Positions 17,660 to 26,334 of a stretch of 64,000 nt of DNA are shown piece after piece. The stretch comes from Tahibacter aquaticus. GTDB taxonomy: Bacteria; Pseudomonadota; Gammaproteobacteria; Xanthomonadales; Rhodanobacteraceae. The translations under genes were made by a program, and so were the position numbers. The stretch's first letter is position 1; the number at the start of each line of letters is the position of its first letter. The notes under the pieces are model-generated. The model saw only the letters and a list, made by a program, of their open reading frames with translations. It had not been told where the DNA came from and searched no databases. The DNA lies in assembly GCF_004363655.1 (NCBI RefSeq), contig NZ_SNZH01000007.1, forward strand, positions 124,001 through 188,000. The letters run 5' to 3'.

Positions 17660-18613
17660 TCAGAGGCTTTGCAGCCACTCGTCGTCCGAGCCCTCGTTGA
17701 CGCCTTCGAACAGAAAAGTGGACAAGTAGCGTTCGCCGGTGTCGGGCAGCATAGACAGGATCACCTGGCCTGCGGTGGCGCTACGTGCCACTTCCAGTGC
17801 CGCGGCAAAGGTGCCGCCGGCGGAAATGCCGCAGAAGATGCCTTCCTGTGCGGCGAGCAGGCGTGCCGTATCGCGCGCCAGCACGTCGTCGACCGGAATG
17901 ATGCGATGGGCAACATTGCGCTTGAGCACGGCGGGGACGAAATCCGGTGTCCAGCCCTGGATCTTGTGCGGCTTCCATTCGTTGCCGGCCAGCAGCGAAG
18001 CGCCGGCCGGTTCGGTGGCGACAATTTCCACTTCGGGACGCGCCAGGCGAAGCATTTCGCCGACGCCGGTCAAGGTACCGCCGGTGCCCCAGCCGGTGAC
18101 GAAGGTATCGAGTCGGCGGCCGGCGAAATCCTGCAGGATTTCCGGGCCGGTGGTATTGCGGTGATAAGCCGGGTTGGCTTCGTTCTCGAACTGGCGGGCC
18201 AGGAAGGCGCCGTGCCGGGCGGCAAATTCTTCGGCGCGCCTGACCATGCCGCTGCCGCGCTCGGCCGCCGGCGTGAGGATCACCTTGGCGCCGAGCGCAC
18301 GCATGATCTTGCGCCGCTCGATGGAGAAGGTTTCCACCATGAAGGAAACGAACTGATAGCCCTTGGCCGCGCAGACCATGGCCAGGGCGATGCCGGTATT
18401 GCCCGAGGTAGCCTCGACGATCATCTGGCCCGGTGCCAGCAGGCCTTTGGCTTCCGCGTCGAGCACGATGGCCAGGGCCAGGCGGTCCTTCACCGACGAC
18501 ATCGGATTGAATGCCTCGAGCTTGACGTACATCTCCACGCCCGCCGGTGCGAGGCGATTGATGCGGACGACGGGGGTGCGGCCTACGGTATCGAGAATGC
18601 TGTCGTGGATCAT
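17660..18613 (-). CDS. cysK: Cysteine synthase A (O-acetylserine sulfhydrylase)
   Basis: A PLP enzyme of 317 residues making cysteine from O-acetylserine and sulfide. The PLP lysine is K42 in SSVKDRL. TSGNTGIALA binds the substrate carboxylate, GWGTGGTLTGVG binds the PLP phosphate, and CGISAGG completes the site near the C-terminus. ATG 18613 has CGGAGCG seven bases upstream. Downstream is a bidirectional terminator; upstream a paired inverted repeat separates it from the end of the large glycosyltransferase gene, so it is likely transcribed alone. CysK and CysM are hard to tell apart; the GSGM..A segment and length favour CysK. Confidence 0.93.
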   Translation of the reverse strand: MIHDSILDTVGRTPVVRINRLAPAGVEMYVKLEAFNPMSSVKDRLALAIVLDAEAKGLLAPGQMIVEATSGNTGIALAMVCAAKGYQFVSFMVETFSIERRKIMRALGAKVILTPAAERGSGMVRRAEEFAARHGAFLARQFENEANPAYHRNTTGPEILQDFAGRRLDTFVTGWGTGGTLTGVGEMLRLARPEVEIVATEPAGASLLAGNEWKPHKIQGWTPDFVPAVLKRNVAHRIIPVDDVLARDTARLLAAQEGIFCGISAGGTFAAALEVARSATAGQVILSMLPDTGERYLSTFLFEGVNEGSDDEWLQSL

Positions 18614-18691
18614 GCGCGCGCTCCGCAGTGAAAGAACGCGCGCACCTTAGCAGAGGTTGCCGCGCGGCGGCATTGCGCTTTGGCGCCGCCT

Positions 18692-18797
18692 CGTAGGGGG
18701 CGATGAGCGCAGCGAATTGCACCGCAAGGCAGCCGGGTCCTTGTCGCAAACGGCCAGACCGCGACGGTGCAATTCGCTGCGCTCATCGCACACTGCG
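18692..18797. repeat. Paired inverted repeat, copy A (REP/BIME-like)
   Basis: A perfect 24-bp inverted repeat: left arm 18701-18724 (starts CGATGAGCGCAGCG), right arm 18765-18788, with 40 bases between. The left arm is preceded by CGTAG. The same arm sequence recurs at 36.8 kb and 39.3 kb. Each arm is framed by short GGYGC/GCRCC ends that can pair, and the GTAG head resembles the REP sequences of Xanthomonadales that RAYT transposases mobilise. It fills the gap between the glycosyltransferase stop and cysK. Confidence 0.75.
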
Positions 18798-18802
18798 GAT
18801 GT

Positions 18803-21800
18803 TCAGGCGAGGATTCGCGCGAGTGCCTTCTTCGCCGCGTCGAAGGAAAAATGCCTTTGTACGTTGGCCAGGCCGTTGGCCGACAAGGTCTGCCACAGCG
18901 CTGCGTCGTCGTACAGGCGCACGATGGCCTCGGCAAAGCCGCTCGCATCGGTGGCGACCAGCACGTCGCTACCGGCCTGGATGTGCATGCCTTCCACGGC
19001 GGCGGTGGTTGCCACTACCGGCAGGCCGTAGCTCATGGCCATGTTGACCTTGCCCTTGACGCCCGCACCGTAGCGCAGCGGCGCGACCGAAATACGGCAG
19101 CCGTCCATGAACGGTTCCAGGTCGGCAACGAAGCCGTGCAGCACGAAATGCTCGCTTTCGAACTCGCGCAGGGCTTGCGGCACCGGCTGGCCGATCACGT
19201 GCAGGCGCACCTCGGGCAGCGCGGTGCGCACCAGCGGGAAGATGTCGCGGGCGAACCAGAGCATGGCGTCTTCGTTGGGCGGATGCTGGAAGCTGCCGAC
19301 GAAGAGCAGGTCCTTGCGTTCGGCGAATGCCGTGCGGCAGCCAAACACTTCGTGCACATTGGAAAGAATATCCACGCGCGCCTGCGGTAGTTCGCGCGCA
19401 AGCAGGGCCTGTTCGACCGGGCTGACCACCAGGGTCGCATCGCATTCGCGGATCAGCTTGAGTTCCTGTGCCCGCGTGCGTTCGGCCTTGCGCTTGAGTT
19501 CTTCGCTGTGTTCCAGCGCAGCGGCGCGCTGTTCGCGCAGGTAATGCAGGTCTACCGTGTCGAAGATCAGCTTGGCCTTGGGCGCGTACAGGCGCGCAAG
19601 ACCGAGATAGTTGATGGCGACGTAGTGGCGCGACAGCAGGATGGCATCGAACTCGCCGCCGCGCTGGCGGAACAGGCGGATCGGATCGTTCATGTACGGC
19701 GCGTACAGCACTTCCACGCCCAGGGCCTGCAGCGCCGGGGTGTAGCCGTCGAGGTAGAGGCGGTTCTCGGAGAAGAATGTGACCTGCCAGCCCAGGGCGT
19801 CGAGCAGGCGCATCAGGTTGACCATGCGCAGCGAGCCGGAATCCTGGTCCGGCGTCGGCGTGCAGGCGTCGACGATCAGCAGCCGCCGGGACTTGCGGAA
19901 GCTGGCTGCGTGCGGCGCCTTGGCTGCGTCGTCGATAGGCAGCGGCTGTCGTGTGAGCGCGTCTTTCCATTTTTCCAGGAATTTTTCCTGGTTCACCACC
20001 TGGTAGCGTTTCATGCCGCTGGCGGTATCGGTGCCGGCGCTGATGCCTTCGAAGTGCACGACGGTGGATTGCGGTTCGTAGTAGACCTTGAGGCCGGCGG
20101 CGCGTACGGCGAAGGCGAGGTCGGTGTCTTCGTAATAGGCCGGCGCGTAGCGGCGGTCGAAGCTGCCGAGCTGCTCGAACAGGCTGCGCCGCAGCATGAT
20201 CGCTGCGCCCGAGCAGTAGTCGGCTTCGCGGCGGAAGTTGTAGCGTGGATCGGCGGGATCTTCGAAGCGGCCGTAGTTCCAGCCCGAGCCGTCGCGGAAC
20301 ACGATACCGCCGGCTTCCTGCAGGCGGCCGTCCGGATAGACCAGCTTGGCGCCGACCAAGCCGGCGTCGGGCTGCTCGGCAAAGCAGCGCAGCAGCGCTT
20401 CCAGCCAGCCCGGCGTGACCACGGTATCGTTGTTCAGAAAGAGTACGAATTCACCGTGTGCTGCGGCGGCACCGGCATTGCACGAGCCAACGAAACCGAG
20501 GTTCTGTGTGTTGCGCACCACGCGCAGGCCGTCCACGTCGGCCAGGCTTTTGGGCGTGTCGTCGCTGGAGCAGTCGTCCACGACAATGACTTCGAAGCTG
20601 GCCTTGCCGGCGTGCTGCGCCAGCGAAGCGAGGCAGGCGAGGGTATAGGCGATCTTGTTGTAGACCGGAATGACGATGGATACCTGCGGCTGCGGCCAGG
20701 CCGGCAGGACGATGCTGGTCGCCGCCTGTTGCGGCAGGCCTTGCAGCACGGCCACGGCCGGTGGCTTGCCGCGCCGGAATTCGCGCAGCGCGCGCTGCAC
20801 GGTCCCGGCCAGGCCGCGCCGTTTTAGGCTGCCGCGCATGCGCTGCAGCAAGCCGCGGCTGCGGGTCAGGCTGAAGGCCAGGCGTGCACGCGCGCCACGC
20901 AGTTTGCGCATGGCATAGCGCAGCGGCCGGGTCAGGCGCCAGGACAGGCTGCCGTGGGCGAGATCCAGTTCGGTTTTCAGGTTCAGTGCCCAGCGCGTGC
21001 GCAGTTCGAATTCCGTTTCCAGACGGCTGTAGTCGTCCTGGGTGCGCTTGAGCCATTCGGTGCGCTGCTCGCCTTCGGCGACCAGGCGATCGATCTCGCT
21101 GCGGCCCAGGTCGATGGTGAGCTGGTGATGGCGCACGTCGCGCTGGGCGCGGCGCAATGCGCGATCCAGGCCCGACGCCCATTCGGCACGTTGGTCCAGT
21201 TCCTGCGTCTGTTTTTTCAGCGTGGCGGCCTGCCGCTGCAGCGCCTGCTGCTGGGCGGCCAGTTCGCCCTGCTGAACCAGCAGCTGAATCTGCTCCGGGC
21301 TGGCATGGCGCAGCGGCGGCGCGGCGGATCGCGGCGCCGCGGGCAGCAACGCGGCGTAGTCGGCGCTCATCTGCGCCAGCGTGCGTGGTGCGTGGGTACG
21401 CAGGCGAGCGCGCACGCGTTGCAACTGCTGCGGCGCCGCGGCGATGGCCGCGATGCGGGCAAGCAGCGCAGCGGCATCGGGTTTGGCCAGGAAGCCGGTT
21501 TCGCCATCCTCGATGCGCTCGGCCAGGGCACCGACGCGGGTGGCGATCGGCGGCAGGCCCAGGCTCCAGCACTCGGACAAGGTATAGCTGAAGGTTTCCG
21601 CGACTGTCGGCAGGATCAGCGCCGCATCGGGCTGCAGCGTGGCCACGAGCCGGGGCAGGTCGGCATGCGCATAGTTGAGCAGCACATGCACGTCGCGCTG
21701 CCCGAAGAAGTGCTCGCCTTCGGCGCCGGCGCCCAGCAGGATCAGTTCGGCATGCTCGCGCAGTCCCGGCAGCATGGCGTGCAGCAGCTCGGCGCCCTTG

Positions 21801-23206
21801 CCGCGGCGGACGCGGCCGGGTACGAGCAGGCGCAGGCGTTGCCGCGGCGGCGGTTCGCTTGCGGCCGGTGGCTGCGGCCATTGACCCAGTCCATGCGCAA
21901 TCACCTGCTGGCGCAGCGCGCCGAATTCGGGTGCCAGGCGCAGCACATTGGCCAGCGCACTGCGGCTGGGGGCGGCCAGCGTGGCGCCGCTGTCGACCAC
22001 GGCGCGCACATAGCCGTCGCGTAGTGCCTGCCAGTAACGCGGCTCGCGGCAGGCAAACTCGAATTCGGCATCGGCGGCGGCGAGGTCGCTGTGCAGCTGG
22101 GCGGCGTCGAAGGGCAGGGCGGCATCGCCGAAATCGCGGTGCAGAAGCGGCCACAAGGGATAGCAGTCGTGCGTCACGACGCAGGTCGGCAGGCCACTGC
22201 GCAGCGCATCCAGGCTATGACCGATCAGCGAAGACACCAGCAACGCATCGACGCGGTAGTCGGCCAGCACGCCGTGGAAGAACTGCTGCCAGTCGTAGGC
22301 GGCCAGCGCGGTGTCGGCGATCGGCCGAGGCAAGACCAACTGGCGCAGCGGTGGTCCGAGGAAACTGCCGTCATACAGTTCCAGCACTTCGCCGAAGCGG
22401 CGTCGGGGAAAATTGCCGCGGGCCAGCAGGACCAGATGCGCATGGGCGCTATCGCTGGCGGCCAGGTCGCGCACGAAGCGTTCGGCGCCGCCGCCCCAGC
22501 CGTGCAGTACGTGCAGCAGCACCGGTCGGCCGTCGTAGCCGAACAGCGCCGGCTGGAAATCGCCGGACTGCAGCGCCTGGGCCAGGCGCTGGCGCAGTTC
22601 GCCCAGGGCGCTGGCCGGAGCTGTGGCAGGCTTGCTCCGGGTGCCACTGCCGCTGAGATACAGCGTGTCGATGCGCACGCAGCGGCCGGGTAGCGAGGCC
22701 AGGCCGCTGGGCAGACTGGCCAGATCCAGCGCCGCCAGGCCGCGGCCCTGCCAGGCGCTGGCCAGGAGCGAGACTTCGCCGCTGTCCAGGGCGAAGCCCC
22801 GGCCATAGGCGCGGCACAGCGCGTCGATGCGTTCGCTGGTTGTGCTTGCGGCGTCGGCGCAGGGATTCCACGCGCTGCTGTCGTCGAGCGGGCTGGCTGC
22901 CAGAACGCCGTCCAACGCCAGTGCTGCCAGCAGCCGTTCGGCAAAGCGCGGCGGCGTCTGCGTGCCGGCCTGCAGCAGGATGACATCCTGCTGCGGCCAG
23001 CGCGTGCGCGCCTGCTGCAGCAGCGACGCCAGGCTGTCGCCGGCGACCGCCTGGCAGGGGATGCCGTCGAGGGGACAGTCGGCCGAGGCACAGGCAAGGG
23101 CGGCCTGGGCCGGCAGCTGTTGCTGCAAAGCCTGCCACCAGGCGGCGCTGGCGCTGCCGTGTACCAGCAGGCGGACGGAAGTGACGTTGCTTTCGGTTTC
23201 CGGCAC
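18803..23206 (-). CDS. Giant multi-domain glycosyltransferase (GT4-like, coiled coil, GT2, GT4-like)
   Basis: A 1467-residue protein with three catalytic-looking modules. Residues about 230-600 are a GT4-like domain (HGWGGGAERF, then LLVPGRVRRGKG near 459 and ETFSYTLSECWSLG near 540). Residues about 630-760 form a Gln/Arg-rich coiled coil. Residues about 840-1090 are a GT2 domain with VSIVIPVYNK, VDDCSSDD and LNNDT. A second GT4-like domain (RRLLIVDACTPTPDQDSGS onward) fills about 1110-1467 and ends in a typical Rossmann half. No membrane segment. Such proteins build O-antigen or other surface polysaccharide, but no wzx/wzy or sugar-nucleotide genes are nearby. The GTG start at 23206 has AAGGA 12 bases upstream, so the start is less certain than the rest. 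Confidence 0.85.
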   Translation of the reverse strand: MPETESNVTSVRLLVHGSASAAWWQALQQQLPAQAALACASADCPLDGIPCQAVAGDSLASLLQQARTRWPQQDVILLQAGTQTPPRFAERLLAALALDGVLAASPLDDSSAWNPCADAASTTSERIDALCRAYGRGFALDSGEVSLLASAWQGRGLAALDLASLPSGLASLPGRCVRIDTLYLSGSGTRSKPATAPASALGELRQRLAQALQSGDFQPALFGYDGRPVLLHVLHGWGGGAERFVRDLAASDSAHAHLVLLARGNFPRRRFGEVLELYDGSFLGPPLRQLVLPRPIADTALAAYDWQQFFHGVLADYRVDALLVSSLIGHSLDALRSGLPTCVVTHDCYPLWPLLHRDFGDAALPFDAAQLHSDLAAADAEFEFACREPRYWQALRDGYVRAVVDSGATLAAPSRSALANVLRLAPEFGALRQQVIAHGLGQWPQPPAASEPPPRQRLRLLVPGRVRRGKGAELLHAMLPGLREHAELILLGAGAEGEHFFGQRDVHVLLNYAHADLPRLVATLQPDAALILPTVAETFSYTLSECWSLGLPPIATRVGALAERIEDGETGFLAKPDAAALLARIAAIAAAPQQLQRVRARLRTHAPRTLAQMSADYAALLPAAPRSAAPPLRHASPEQIQLLVQQGELAAQQQALQRQAATLKKQTQELDQRAEWASGLDRALRRAQRDVRHHQLTIDLGRSEIDRLVAEGEQRTEWLKRTQDDYSRLETEFELRTRWALNLKTELDLAHGSLSWRLTRPLRYAMRKLRGARARLAFSLTRSRGLLQRMRGSLKRRGLAGTVQRALREFRRGKPPAVAVLQGLPQQAATSIVLPAWPQPQVSIVIPVYNKIAYTLACLASLAQHAGKASFEVIVVDDCSSDDTPKSLADVDGLRVVRNTQNLGFVGSCNAGAAAAHGEFVLFLNNDTVVTPGWLEALLRCFAEQPDAGLVGAKLVYPDGRLQEAGGIVFRDGSGWNYGRFEDPADPRYNFRREADYCSGAAIMLRRSLFEQLGSFDRRYAPAYYEDTDLAFAVRAAGLKVYYEPQSTVVHFEGISAGTDTASGMKRYQVVNQEKFLEKWKDALTRQPLPIDDAAKAPHAASFRKSRRLLIVDACTPTPDQDSGSLRMVNLMRLLDALGWQVTFFSENRLYLDGYTPALQALGVEVLYAPYMNDPIRLFRQRGGEFDAILLSRHYVAINYLGLARLYAPKAKLIFDTVDLHYLREQRAAALEHSEELKRKAERTRAQELKLIRECDATLVVSPVEQALLARELPQARVDILSNVHEVFGCRTAFAERKDLLFVGSFQHPPNEDAMLWFARDIFPLVRTALPEVRLHVIGQPVPQALREFESEHFVLHGFVADLEPFMDGCRISVAPLRYGAGVKGKVNMAMSYGLPVVATTAAVEGMHIQAGSDVLVATDASGFAEAIVRLYDDAALWQTLSANGLANVQRHFSFDAAKKALARILA

Positions 23207-23418
23207 GGTAGGTATAGATCCTTGTTGCGCAACGAAAACCGCGCACGCGAAAAGAGGCGGATTATCGCGGATAGGGCAGCGCCGCGAAACCGTCAGTACC
23301 GCGCAGACGTTCAGGGCAGTGCTATCGACGCATCGGGTACACTGCCGCGACCCGCGCCGGCCTGGACTGTGGCCGGGCCGTATCGGCGTCGCGGCCGGGG
23401 CCAGGCCCCGCCGGCGGC

Positions 23419-25761
23419 TTGGCTACCTCGACCCGGGTCTGGATCGCTTTGACCTTCATTGCTCGCTGTGCCGAGCTGGCGCGTTTGTCCTGGCGCTGGC
23501 TGCGTGCCCCGTTCTGGTTAGGCCTGGGCGCCGTCGTCGCCTTTCTGGTGCCCTATACGCTGTACCTCGATGCGCAGGTGCGCGAGCGCTTCGACGATCT
23601 GTCCTGGGAAACGCCGACGCGCATCTATGCGCGGGCGCTGGAACTGCGTCCGGGCCTGCCGCTGGATGCGCCGACCCTGCGCCTGGAGCTGGAAGCCGCC
23701 CGCTACGACGAAATCACCGGCGCCCGGTCGCCGGGCAGCTTCATGCGCGACGGCGACCGTTTCGTCATTTCGCGCCGCGCCTTCGCCTCGCTGGACGGAC
23801 TGGAGAAGGCCCGCCGCATCGAGGTGCTGCTGGCGCGTTCGCGCGTGGCCGGCCTGAAGGACATCGACACCGGCAAGGCACTGGAACGCGTGCGCCTGGA
23901 TCCGGCACGCATCGCCACCTTGTACGGCGCCGAGCAGGAAGAGCGCCGCGTGGCCAAGCTGGGCCAGATGCCGCCGCTGCTGGTGTCGGGCCTGCAGGCG
24001 GTGGAAGACCGTAATTTCAAGCATCACCACGGCGTGGATTTCATCGCCATCCTGCGCGCCAGCTGGGCCAATCTCAGCGCCGGCCATGTGGTGCAGGGCG
24101 GTTCCACGCTGACCCAGCAGCTGGTGAAGAACCTGTTCCTCGACCGCGGCCAGAACTTCCTGCGCAAGGGCAACGAGGCGCTGCTGGCCTTGCTGATCGA
24201 GTCGCGCTACGACAAGCAGCGCATCCTCGAGGCCTATGTCAACGAGATCTTCCTCGGCCAGCAGGGCGGCCAGGCCGTGCACGGCTTCGCCGCCGCGAGC
24301 GAGTTCTACTTCGGCCGCGAGCTCAATACCTTGCGCGCGCCCGACGTGGCCTTGCTGGTCGGCCTGGTGCAGGGGCCCAGCTATTACGATCCGCGCCGCG
24401 CGCCCGAGCGCGCGCTGAACCGGCGCAACCTGGTACTGCAGCAGTTTTTCGACACCGGCCTGATCGACGCGGACGAGCTGGCCCGGGCCAAGGCCAGTCC
24501 GCTCGGCATTGCCGAAACGCCAGGCCTGCCGCGCAACCGCTTCCCGGCCTTCATCGACCTGGTGCGTGCCCAGCTCAAGCGCGACTACGACGATGCGGCG
24601 CTGCGCGGCGCCGGCCTGTCGGTGCTGACCACCCTGGCTCCATCGGCGCAGATCTCGGCCGAACAGGCACTGCAGCAAAGCCTCAAGGCGCTGGGCAAGA
24701 AGCAGGAAGAAACCCAGGCCGCGCTGGTCATCACCGGTGCGCGCGACGGCGAAGTGCAGGCAGTGATCGGCGACCGCGCGCCGGACCAGCCCGGCTTCAA
24801 CCGTGCACTGGATGCGCGCCGTCCCATCGGGTCGCTGGTCAAGCCGTTCGTGTTTCTGGTCGCTCTGGCCCAGCCGCAGCGTTACTCCCTGGCCAGCATC
24901 GTCGAAGACGCGCCGGTCAGCCTGCCCCAGCCCAGCGGCAAGCCCTGGATGCCGCAGAACGCTGACAAGGTCGCTCATGGCCGCGTCGCCCTGATCGACG
25001 TGCTGGTCAATTCCTGGAACCTCTCCACGGTGCGCCTGGGCATGCTGGTGGGGGTGGATCGCGTGCGTGCGCTGATCGCCTCGTTCGGCTTTGGCCGCGA
25101 CATCAATCCGAATCCGTCGCTGCTGCTCGGCGCGCTGGATATGTCACCTTTGGAAGTTGCGCAGTTGTACCAATATTTTGCCGCCGACGGGCATGCGCTG
25201 CCGGTGATCGCGGTGCGCGGTGTGCTCGACCGCGATGGCAAGCCGCTGCGCCGCTACGGCACCAAGCCCGGTGCCGGCGACTATGTCGAGGCGGCACGCC
25301 TGGTCACCTATGCGATGCAGCAGGTGAATACGCGCGGCACTGCCCGTGCGGTGGGCGCCGGTCCGCTGGCCAGCCTGAATTCCGCCGGCAAGACCGGCAC
25401 CAGCGACGATTCCCGCGACAGCTGGTATGCCGGTTTCACCGGCGATCACCTGGCGGTGGTCTGGGTAGGCCGCGACGACAACAAGCCCACCGGCCTGGTC
25501 GGCGCGACCGGTGCGCTCAAGGTGTGGACGGCGCTGTTCGACCAGCTGCCGACGCGGCCGCTGGATCTGCCGCTGGGGCAGGGCCTGGAACTGGCCTGGG
25601 TCAATCCCGAGTCGGGCCAGCGCACGGCGCCAGACTGTCCGGGCGCACGCCAGCTGCCGTTCGTGGCTGGCTATGTGCCGCAGGAAGAGCAAGGGTGCAC
25701 AATGGAGCGTTTGCGCGAATGGTTCGGCGGCACTTCCAGTGACGTGCCGCCGCAGGATTGA
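23419..25761 (+). CDS. mrcB: Penicillin-binding protein 1b (bifunctional class A PBP)
   Basis: A 780-residue membrane enzyme with one N-terminal transmembrane helix (about residues 30-50). It polymerises lipid II and cross-links the glycan. The GT51 domain contains QAVEDRNFKHHHG with catalytic E196 and GGSTLTQQLVKN. The transpeptidase domain has SxxK at S472-K475 (GSLVKPF), an SxN-type motif in VNSWNLSTVRLG, and KTGTS at K658. The first part carries the UB2H-like segment of PBP1b, where LpoB binds in enterobacteria. The frame begins with TTG 23419; no ATG or GTG in frame precedes the membrane helix, so the start is unusual and uncertain by a few codons. Confidence 0.93.
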   Translation: MATSTRVWIALTFIARCAELARLSWRWLRAPFWLGLGAVVAFLVPYTLYLDAQVRERFDDLSWETPTRIYARALELRPGLPLDAPTLRLELEAARYDEITGARSPGSFMRDGDRFVISRRAFASLDGLEKARRIEVLLARSRVAGLKDIDTGKALERVRLDPARIATLYGAEQEERRVAKLGQMPPLLVSGLQAVEDRNFKHHHGVDFIAILRASWANLSAGHVVQGGSTLTQQLVKNLFLDRGQNFLRKGNEALLALLIESRYDKQRILEAYVNEIFLGQQGGQAVHGFAAASEFYFGRELNTLRAPDVALLVGLVQGPSYYDPRRAPERALNRRNLVLQQFFDTGLIDADELARAKASPLGIAETPGLPRNRFPAFIDLVRAQLKRDYDDAALRGAGLSVLTTLAPSAQISAEQALQQSLKALGKKQEETQAALVITGARDGEVQAVIGDRAPDQPGFNRALDARRPIGSLVKPFVFLVALAQPQRYSLASIVEDAPVSLPQPSGKPWMPQNADKVAHGRVALIDVLVNSWNLSTVRLGMLVGVDRVRALIASFGFGRDINPNPSLLLGALDMSPLEVAQLYQYFAADGHALPVIAVRGVLDRDGKPLRRYGTKPGAGDYVEAARLVTYAMQQVNTRGTARAVGAGPLASLNSAGKTGTSDDSRDSWYAGFTGDHLAVVWVGRDDNKPTGLVGATGALKVWTALFDQLPTRPLDLPLGQGLELAWVNPESGQRTAPDCPGARQLPFVAGYVPQEEQGCTMERLREWFGGTSSDVPPQD

Positions 25762-25801
25762 GGTGACGGAAGCGATGGGGAAGACAATGGAAGGCAACAG
25801 C

Positions 25802-26329
25802 ATGAAATCGACGCGGGCTGGCATCCGCTACGCCGGCGTGGCCGCAGCCCTGCTGCTGCTGGGCGCCTGCGGCGGCGAAGGCGGCACGATCAGCGGCAAG
25901 GGCTCGCGGCCTGATCGCGACGCGGTCAAGGAAATCCGCGACGCCGGCCGCAGTACTGCCTCCTCGGTCGAAGTGGCGCCGCTGCGCGACCCGGCCGTGG
26001 ACGGTTTTCTCAAGCAGGCGGCGGACCTGGAAGCCGGACGCAAGTTCGCCGAGGCGGTGACGGCGATAGACCGTGCCCTCAAGCTGGCGCCCGATGCACC
26101 GGAAATTCTCCAGCTCAAGGCCGAACTGCTGATTGCCCTGCGCAAATTCCCTGATGCGGAAGCGCTGGCGCGCAAATCGTTCGAGCTTGGCCCCAAACTC
26201 GGCAGCCTGTGCGCACGCAACTGGGCCACGGTGATCGAATCGCGCCGTGCGGCCAAGGACGAAGCCAGCGCCACGAGCGCCAAGGCGCAGCTGGCGAACT
26301 GCAAAGTGCCGCCACGCCAGCGGCTGTAA
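25802..26329 (+). CDS. Lipoprotein with tetratricopeptide-like repeats
   Basis: A 175-residue lipoprotein. The lipobox LLLLGAC places the lipidated cysteine at C23. After a Gly/Ser-rich linker, residues about 65-150 form two or three TPR-like helical hairpins (FAEAVTAIDRALKLAPDAPEILQLKAELL, then a second copy). ATG 25802 has GGAAGG six bases upstream; ATG 25775, just after a GAGGTGA, would lengthen the n-region and is possible. It lies 41 bases after mrcB and may be an accessory factor of PBP1b, in the way Lpo lipoproteins are, but sequence gives no direct evidence for that. Confidence 0.75.
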   Translation: MKSTRAGIRYAGVAAALLLLGACGGEGGTISGKGSRPDRDAVKEIRDAGRSTASSVEVAPLRDPAVDGFLKQAADLEAGRKFAEAVTAIDRALKLAPDAPEILQLKAELLIALRKFPDAEALARKSFELGPKLGSLCARNWATVIESRRAAKDEASATSAKAQLANCKVPPRQRL

Positions 26330-26334
26330 GCGCG

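Noticed and set aside
20000-22700. Long plus-strand frames within the giant glycosyltransferase
   Set aside because: They are opposite strand to clear GT2 and GT4 motifs and have no ribosome sites.
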